From: Blastomussa wellsi
Taxonomy: Eukaryota; Cnidaria; Anthozoa; Scleractinia; Plerogyridae
Length of the DNA stretch: 64,000 bases
Reading direction: 5' to 3'
Assembly (NCBI GenBank): GCA_947652115.1
Contig: OX393561.1
Span: forward strand, 45,632,263 to 45,696,262
Of this stretch, positions 56,801 to 64,000 are shown in pieces. Position numbers and translations under genes: made by a program. How positions within the stretch are numbered: the first letter of the stretch is position 1; each line of letters begins with the position of its first letter. The notes below the pieces were generated by a model. It was not told where the DNA came from, made no database searches, and saw only the letters and a list, made by a program, of their open reading frames with translations.

Positions 56801-59800
56801 TCGCTCACAAGTATATCAGCCTGCACACAAAATACACAAATCAAATAACTACTTTAACACATGCGCCGCTATACAGTACTAAATATGCCACTTGTGTCCA
56901 GGATTGAACGCAGCTACAAATTTTAAAAATTTTGCGATTTTTAGTTTCAGTTACAAATGTTGCGATTTTTCGTTAACTTTACGATTTTTCGTTAGTCTTT
57001 GCGAAATTTCCCATTTTTTTGTATTTCCTTGTAATGCTCATTCCACCAGCTTATGTAACAAATATAAGACAAGAGAAGGGTAGTGAGATTTAGCGTCAAA
57101 TCAGAAATATCACAAGTTAAAACTTAAAATCGCGGACTAAGAATTAACGATTACAACAAAAAATAAAGGGAATATCCGCCGTTGATTTTTTTGAGTATAG
57201 GATTATTAAATGATTATTCGCACCTTTTCTGGAGCATTCCAATCGCGCATGTCAGATGACACAACAGTGACGTCACCATTCCATTCTTCGTCTTTTAACG
57301 TTTCCAGTCTGAACGACACAAAATCCAAAGTGTTAAGCAAAACATGGACTGGGAAACGCAGTAGAGGGTGTAATAAGTTAACCACAGTTGCATGCATACT
57401 AATTAATAACTGCTTGTACAAAAACATTTTACACGAACACAACAATCTGAATCTTAGATGACGACGACGACGACGACAATGGTGGTAACAATGATGATGA
57501 TCTCAATAAAAATGTTACAATCCATTGAGAAGGGATTTGTTTTGAAACACAAGCCAAGACGTCTGACCCTAGAGCATGCTCTGTACAATGAAAAAACTTA
57601 CGTGACTACAGCATTTGGGTTTTTCTCCACTGCATATACCCGGACTTTTCGACCTGCTTCCTCTGCGGCAGTAAGTGACGCTCTTACAAGAGGACCACGC
57701 CCAGCACCCACCACCATGATCACCCTGAAAAGGCAAAGGAAATATTTAAAGGGAACATCCACTCTTACGACAAGTTGACTTGTTTGAAACAGTACCTAAA
57801 TTTCAAATTTTGTCAGATAAGTGAGAAATATCACTTAATAGCAACAAAAAATGGAAAATATTATCGCTTTTTAAATATTCCCACACGCTGCCATTTTGGA
57901 TTTGATGGCGTGTTATGGTTGCCCAGTTATTTTACACAAAAGATGATGTGCTTCATAACAATAGCGACAACCACAACACGTCGTCAAATCCAAAATGGCA
58001 GCACGCGAGAAATTTAAAAGCAACAATCTTTTCCATTTTTTGCTGCTATTAAATCATATTTATCCTTTGTCTGGTAAAATTTGAATCTGTTCAGTAATAG
58101 ATCACTGATGACATCAAAATGTGGTAAGAACAAAAAAGTGGCGATAGCCGAGTGTGTCGCTAATGTTCTTATCACATTTTTAAGTCTTCTGTGATCTATT
58201 ACTGAACAGACGCATGGCAACATTGAATCTATTTGTTTTATATAACAAGAAAAGAAACGTCATCAGTGCGTGTGTCCTTTAATAGACCACAGGTACAGTG
58301 TAGGAACCAATCAAAATGCATCCACAATTGTGCTTATTATATAATGGTAAATAACTCACCAGTAACCAAACAACAGCCAACTCTCCCTTAACAGACAGGC
58401 AACTGTTTTTGGTCCAGGCTGCACATTGTACTGTATCTCAGCTATCCGTAACCTGGACACCTCTCTAAGACAGACAGTTGGAGCTGCTCCCCTGATAGTG
58501 TCCGTCTCAGAGAGAGCTGACTGGACACCTATTACACCCACAGGATGTACCACCAAATACTGAATACATGCACAGTGCACAAGAGACAATGCTATGTCTG
58601 TTCCATGGATCTACAAGGGGTTGAGAGGACTGCAGCCCACCAGTTTCGAAATTTTTCAGCAAAATGCTCAAAAATTTTCAGGCAAATCTTTCAGTTTCAA
58701 TAAGCGTGTGAATTGTGAACGTCTTGTTTTTCTAATGCAATTTCTGGGCATTTGTTTATACTTGTTTAAAGGGCCTTAGTCAGCCACCGTCAGCACGCCT
58801 TTGTTGTTTACATGCGGGAGTTCAGTAATAGTTTACACAGGGCATGTCAAACGAAAGAGATCAGAAACTTGCTGAGCATAGTCTCAACACGTCCAGTAAC
58901 ACAACCTATGGTAGGTAATTTCGATGGCATCGAAAATGGTGGAGGCTGACTAGGCCCCTTTAATGCTCAATTATCCGGCATTGTAATAAGCTATCCTGTA
59001 TCAAACACTTGGCACACTGTGGAAAAACCAAAACGTGACAAATGATTTACGGCCCTGATTCGGCATTGATATACATGTAGAACTGTTCCTGTATTGTGAC
59101 TGTTTGCCACAATATCAGTTTGGTTTTTATTTTCTGTTGTTTAAGATTACGAAAACAATTACCGGTATAATTATTACAGGAGAAAGCACAATAAAAAACT
59201 GAACAATAACAGAAACATATCAAAACCATTGTTTTTTCAATGGATACTAACTTCAACATTATAATTTATTGTATACAATACTCACATAACAAGTGAATCT
59301 TTCTTATCTTCTGGAACTCTATCAAGTAACGCTTGATGCACAGCCTACAATGACACAATAACAGAGAGAAAAAAATAATATTAAAATTTATTCTTCATGT
59401 GTTTGAACAACAGGAAATAAACATAAGCATATTAAGCACAAGAAAAAGAAACTTTTTGCTTTTCCTTTTTTCTTGTGCTTCTGCTGGGAACCGGCAAAAA
59501 ATGAGCACAAGCACAAGATTTGGCAGAAGACATCAGGGTCCGAAATTGTGCCTTCCTGGTCGTCAGTGCAACAAAAAATTGCACTGGTGACTAGAATTTT
59601 ACAACTGGTTGCCAGGAGTCAGCTAACTATTTCAGGGACTACTTCACCGTGCCTTTGATCACGAACAATTCTTACATTGTAAACTGCAAAGCAACACAAG
59701 AGTGCGAGGACAGAAAAGAAATTTATCACATTTCTGTTTTCAGCTCCAAATTGCAGCTGAAAAAGGAGGTTAACAGGCAGAGCGTTTCAGTAAAGCTTGT

Positions 59801-62800
59801 TTTTCTTGTCGCTCGAAACAAGTACAGTTGCCTTTAGAACTGTGTTGGTTGAACTTTTAAGTTTTCTTTCTTGCCCTGAATGTGACATCCTTCCAATATT
59901 TTTTCTGGAATATTTTTTATTTGCTTTCCCGCAAAATTACCGCAAAATCGATCGTGTTCTCTGTGAATTTGCCTCTGCAAATCCCACGAAATTTGACTTT
60001 TTTTCCCGCACGTTATCAGACGCCCTGTGTTAGGAACTCATTAGACATTGGTAAATTTTGTTTGTCTGATGTCAAACTTTCAATTGCATCCCTGAGTGGG
60101 GTACAACTTCCATGAACCAAAGAAATATTTGCAATCCTAGTTGTAAAACTTGAGAAATATTCGAGTTCTTAGAAAGCGATTAAAGCAAGGACACAAATAG
60201 TACCTTTTTGAAAAACGTATTATAATTTGTACATTAACATATTCAGAATATTGAAGGTCAAGAAATGCATGGCACCTTACCCTTTGGTACTGTCGGTATT
60301 TAATAGGATCACGTTCAAATATTTCATAGGTTTGAGACTCCAGATTGTCCATTAAGGGCTGGAAAATAAAGACATTAATATCAGAACATTAAGGCAGTTT
60401 AAAGAAGTTAGCCTGTTACACCTTTAGCACATGATAAAAAAACAGAAGTCAAAACAGACTTTGCTACCACTGTAAGGAATTGCATACAAGGAAACACTGA
60501 TACAGGTCTGCAAGCGTGCAGAGGGCAAGACAGCACAGCCATAGGCATGCAAAGCGTGCAGAGAGCAAGACTGCAGTGCCAAAGGCCTGCAATGGATGCA
60601 GAACTGTAGACCGAGGCCTGTTTAGATAATTATAGTAGATCATCCTTAGTACCTGAAGTGGAGACTGAAGGTAATCTTCATATCCCTTGGCAAATTGACT
60701 CACGTTGTCTAATTCTGGCTGCGTCTAGAGAATTCAGTCGCAAAATATGCTGTTATTTACAAAACATTGTCACTACAAGACAACCAGTTTTGGAGAAAGT
60801 GAAGAAAGGCAATTGACTTACAAGCATAGTTCCAGAAAATATCCACACCTTCTCTACACAAGGGATTTTTTCTAGGACCCCTCCCCCCACCTCATCACCT
60901 CTCTCAAAATCCCAATTAAGCTTCACACATTTTTTTAAACTTGTCAGTTTTACAGAACCCCCTCCCCCCCAGGAAATTCCAATCCCTTCTCTGTGTGTAT
61001 GTGTGTGTGTGTGTGTGTGTGGGGGGGGGGTAGTATGGACATTTTCTGGTACTACATGTTAACAGAAGAGTCAAGCAGTAAGCACCAAAGTGCAAACAAC
61101 ATTGAAAAGGTCAAATACAATACACATACATATAAATGACCATTTATACTGCAAGTCATCTCCTGGGATAGTTATTTTTTGTGGGGGGAAATAAATTGTG
61201 TACCTGGTAAAGGTGAGCCAGATACTGGTAATAAAATCCAAGCCCCTATAGAAGAGGAAATAAAGATTTTAACAATTTTGATGCAAGAACAATATCTTAA
61301 TTAAAATGATATGAAACACAGGGTCCTGTCAGTATTAATTAAAGCTAATCATCAAATCATCACAAGACCTCATACCTTGTCTTTATGCTTGTTTACTCCA
61401 GTCAGAATCAACTGAGTATTCAGCTGAAAAGAGATCAAACCTGGATTACTGCTTTAGTTGACTGCTCAATATACACAATCTAACAAAATTCTCACATTAT
61501 TTACTGTACAGTATGTTGCCCTATTTCCGGACACTTTTTGCATAAACCGTAATAGCTTACCTCAAAATAACGCAAACAAGCTGAAATTTTGGAAAGAGTT
61601 CGTCGAATTGGATGCCCTATTTCCAGACAGGTTGCCCTATTTCCGGATGATCGTTACAAGATAAATACTCCGCTATTCTTGAGAACATTCTTCTCCTTCG
61701 TGGCAAAATATATCTTATAAAAGTTGAATAAAGAAACATTCATTTAAAAGATTACTTTTTGTCCGAAATTGAAAGCTTTTTCTTTCGATTATTTAGCGAA
61801 GAAGTCATCACTTGTTTTGAAACCACTCAAGCCGACATATTTGATTTGTATCAGAGCAAGATGAGGAAGACTGGCGACTGATTTATTAGATACTGAACTG
61901 GACTTGGAAAACAACACGCAAGTATTTTTTTTCCCAAATAATTATTTCAGGTGAGTTGAAATTTCGAAAGGGAGTGATAAAAACGCTTGTCTTTCAAGAA
62001 CTCTTCGATAAGATTGCATTTAAAACAGAAACTAGTTTGCCATCATTGGGTGTCCGGAAATAGGAACACCTCACCAACAATGCAAACCAAGTCAAGTCAA
62101 GTTCAAAGATACGAAATTGAAAATTCTTATATACTGACAAACCTTGTCCTTTAAGCTTTGCCTATGTCCAAAAAAATGTTTAATCTGTATCGCATTTTGC
62201 GAGAACAGACCACTTAACTGTAAATAGGTAATTCGACGTGCGCTAAAAATTGCATTTACGAAGAAACAAATTTTATCTACCTCGACTGAAAACTTTAATG
62301 TTCTTGCCTAAATGTAGTGTGGCTTAGCCACGAAAGTATCAAACGAAAGCTGACTAGTCGATAAGTCTTTGGAACATATCGATCGGATTTGTTTTATTGT
62401 TTCAACGAAATACGGAATCGTTACGTCGAAGTGTCCGGAAATAGGGGTGTCCGAGAAATAGGGCAACATACTGTATATAACACTCTGTAAAGAATCCAAA
62501 CTTCCCAAAACTTTGAAAGTCATTGTATTGTAGTCATTGAATTTAAGTGGAATTCTCACCCTGAACAATTTCCTAACAAGTGCCTGGTGAGCTCTTGGCA
62601 AAACAGGATAACCTAAAATCAGAGAAAGTATTTTAAGCAGTGATTACTTAGCACATTGAGCTGTTGAACAATGATAATTATTATATAATCACACTTAAAA
62701 TCCCACACTTTAAATGTAGCTAGAGAACAAATAAATTCCTGTAAAAACATAACAAAACATCACAATACAAATAGATGAATTTTCTTAGCAATTCCTTCAA

Positions 62801-63943
62801 GCTGAAATCACATTTCTCTATGTTGATTTTGCACCTGAAGCTCTTATAACTAAATAATTAAACAGTGGTGGATCCAGGGGGAGGGTCGGGGTCTGCCCCC
62901 TCCCACACCCCCCTCCCTCCCTCCCCCACATTTGTTGTTGTTACTACTTGTTTGATGCTGAAATTCTCAATAACGAGAAGATCGCTTATCACCACTCAAC
63001 TGAGTCAAAGTTTGGACCCCCACAATCAAAAATTCATGAATCCGCCCCTGATTAAAGTCATGAAATGCACAGTTTGGTACAAGCTGACTCACTTTACTCT
63101 GAACAAAAGTGCATCATGCGCATGTTTTGTACCTTTTTTGTTTGTAAGAAATAAACTTGTGGGAAGGATTGCTGCTTTCACTGGCTCTCCACACCACCTA
63201 TCCAGCTCTTCCTCTGAAGGCAACTCAGCAGAGATCTCCAAAGCTAGGTAAAGTTTAACAACAATTCATTATTATTACTGACAGAAGTTGTCTTAATCAC
63301 TTTTAAATTATGTTAAATTATTTGTTAAATAGTTGAGGCTATTCATCTTGTGCTTACCCAAGCCAATCTTCCTACTGTTTCCACAGATGGTTCTAAACAG
63401 ATTCCACCTACAGAGAATCATCAATATTAATGAAACCTGTCCAGTGTTTACATATATCATTCACCATTTACTGTACCATTTCAATTTGCTGTACCATCCA
63501 CTGTCAGTATTAATCATCATTATTAACATTTTGGGAAATTTAAACATAATACTAAGGTCATGCACCAAATAACATCAGACAATAATTTCCGTATCATTAG
63601 ATCTCATTTGCACAGCATGGTTCCAATTGAGAAGTAGGATCTGTGGAGTTCAAATTCACCATTCACTCTTAGCATGTGAACAAACTGAAGTTGAGTATTA
63701 CAGTTACAACAATTTCCTCAGATTTGACATTAAAATCTCTCAAGAGTAACACATGTCTGACAAAAAATGAAAAGATCCAGTTTGGGGTTATTACTGTTCC
63801 ATATAATTTTAAAGCCAAAAAATTGAAGTTGAAATAATTATGGCAGTAATACTGGTAATAACAATAGTAAAATAACAATGCCGGTATCAAGCATACCATT
63901 CCCATGGATCTTTCTCCAAATTATTGTTTGCTACAACTTCTTC
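53890..63943 (-). CDS. PRMT5: Protein arginine methyltransferase 5, exons from the TIM barrel to the C-terminus (N-terminus outside window)
   Basis: PRMT5 places symmetric dimethyl marks on arginines of histones and Sm proteins, with MEP50 as partner. Seventeen exons on the minus strand: 63943-63897, 63407-63358, 63243-63133, 62612-62560, 61423-61376, 61245-61204, 60724-60653, 60358-60281, 59344-59286, 57724-57602, 57308-57224, 56820-56730, 55950-55841, 54763-54670, 54562-54446, 54195-54131 and 54042-53890. All keep frame and total 465 residues, matching roughly human residue 165 to the end. Landmarks are [15 protein letters not shown] (TIM barrel), YEIFERDP with the phenylalanine linked to symmetric dimethylation, GAGRGPLV (SAM binding), the double-E loop [31 protein letters not shown], and the C-terminus GGRSYVIGL. 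Introns contain at least seven transposons. The first exons lie beyond 64000. Confidence 0.96.
55038..55422. mobile_element. hAT-type MITE, 385 bp
   Basis: GGTCATAC occurs immediately on both sides (55030-55037 and 55423-55430), an 8-bp duplication as made by hAT elements. The ends share GTTCGTAC in inverted order, and TTCCATGAC-type phrases recur inside both ends. Lies in PRMT5 intron. Confidence 0.65.
55560..55770 (+). mobile_element. LINE 3' UTR with GTT repeat tail
   Basis: A diverged 3' UTR ends in AATAAA followed by eight GTT triplets (55746-55770). The organisation resembles LINE 3' ends; no coding remnant is clear. Confidence 0.45.
56213..56700 (-). mobile_element. 5'-truncated LINE in PRMT5 intron
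   Basis: The minus frame 56649-56386 reads [20 protein letters not shown] and [19 protein letters not shown], the C-terminal tail of a cnidarian LINE, followed by a 3' UTR ending in five to six TTGA repeats (56213-56238). Same strand as PRMT5. Confidence 0.75.
57802..58085. mobile_element. Long-armed MITE, about 284 bp
   Basis: Arms of about 115 bp start TTCAAATTTTGTCAGATAA on the left and end with its near-complement. Inside both arms GCTGCCATTTTGGATTTGA and its complement recur. In the PRMT5 intron between 57724 and 59286. Confidence 0.7.
58086..58210. repeat. Perfect 20-bp inverted repeat enclosing a second hairpin
   Basis: TCTGTTCAGTAATAGATCAC at 58086-58105 is matched exactly by its complement at 58191-58210. 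A second nested pairing (GTGGTAAGAAC with GTTCTTATCAC) follows inside. It abuts the MITE at 57802-58085. Confidence 0.75.
58770..58959. mobile_element. piggyBac-like MITE, 190 bp
   Basis: TTAA at 58766-58769 and 58960-58963 flanks inverted ends AGGGCCTTAGTCAGCCACC and, from the other side, AGGGGCCTAGTCAGCCTCC. TTAA target use and a run of G at the tip fit piggyBac-type elements. Confidence 0.65.
60505..60605. repeat. Short minisatellite, about 48-bp period
   Basis: The phrase AGCGTGCAGAG(G/A)GCAAGAC occurs at 60513-60532 and 60555-60574 with similar flanks, and a partial third copy (GCAATGGATGCAGAAC) follows. It lies about 50 bases from PRMT5 exon 60653-60724. Confidence 0.5.
61509..62473. 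mobile_element. Tc1/mariner- or pogo-type non-autonomous element, 965 bp
   Basis: TA (61507-61508 and 62474-62475) flanks ends reading CAGTATGTTGCCCTATTTCC on the left and the complement of CAGTATGTTGCCCTATTTC on the right. The core CCTATTTCC(G/A)GA appears again inside both ends (about 61616, 61642, 62053 and 62435). No transposase frame is present. In a PRMT5 intron. Confidence 0.7.
62865..63060. repeat. Possible MITE next to PRMT5 exon 63133
   Basis: GTGGATCCAGGGG on the left and AATCCGCCCCTGAT on the right are similar in inverted order, with C-rich low-complexity sequence after the left end. Target duplication not found. Confidence 0.4.
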
Positions 63944-64000
63944 CTGCAGATATCATACGAAAAGACATTGTCTGACCTCTCATAAACTATTGATCTGCTC

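Noticed and set aside
62308..62601. Independent minus-strand gene
   Set aside because: It joins a real PRMT5 exon (62560-62612) to intron and transposon sequence; only the exon part is coding.

Overview
The window is animal nuclear DNA, AT-rich, with spliced genes and GT-AG introns. Protein similarity (recognised by eye, not searched) and the repeat content point to a cnidarian, most likely a stony coral. The species cannot be named from sequence alone. Roughly half the window is introns and intergenic DNA crowded with retrotransposon stubs, tRNA-derived SINEs, miniature inverted-repeat DNA transposons and one very large minisatellite.

Layout from left to right. At 1-2740 there are decayed LINE and Penelope-type remnants. 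At 2744-6239 (minus) lie the first four coding exons of a sialate O-acetylesterase (SIAE). It is divergently paired, across about 510 bp, with a complete 14-exon gene at 6751-16261 (plus) for DRC4/GAS8, a subunit of the ciliary nexin-dynein regulatory complex. At 19386-27024 (plus) is a complete four-exon MYLIP/IDOL-like FERM-RING ubiquitin ligase, whose long third intron carries a foldback element and a Mutator-like element. At 29271-32838 is a tandem array of about 178 copies of a 20-bp unit, without an internal indel and with a 1,440-bp higher-order period. At 33874-36490 is a DNA transposon with 390-bp terminal repeats and a 6-bp target duplication. Its centre is an inverted pair of Penelope-like fragments around a 200-N assembly gap. 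At 39882-42640 (plus) is a two-exon Shaker-type potassium channel gene. At 49399-50451 (minus) is a single-exon rhodopsin-family GPCR. At 53890-63943 (minus) are seventeen exons of PRMT5, whose N-terminal exons lie beyond the right edge.

The six protein genes are ordinary conserved animal genes (lysosomal or secreted esterase, axoneme, ubiquitin ligase, ion channel, receptor, arginine methyltransferase) and do not form a pathway. They are neighbours only. Every internal exon phase that I checked for DRC4, MYLIP, the potassium channel and PRMT5 joins in frame, so these models are strong. The SIAE exon 1/2 junction is less certain.

The less ordinary content is the repeat DNA: the 20-bp array that stays open in any reading frame, the palindromic transposon with an unknown companion protein, and several foldback families with recognisable target duplications. 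No CRISPR array, prokaryotic operon or complete cellular tRNA or rRNA gene was seen.
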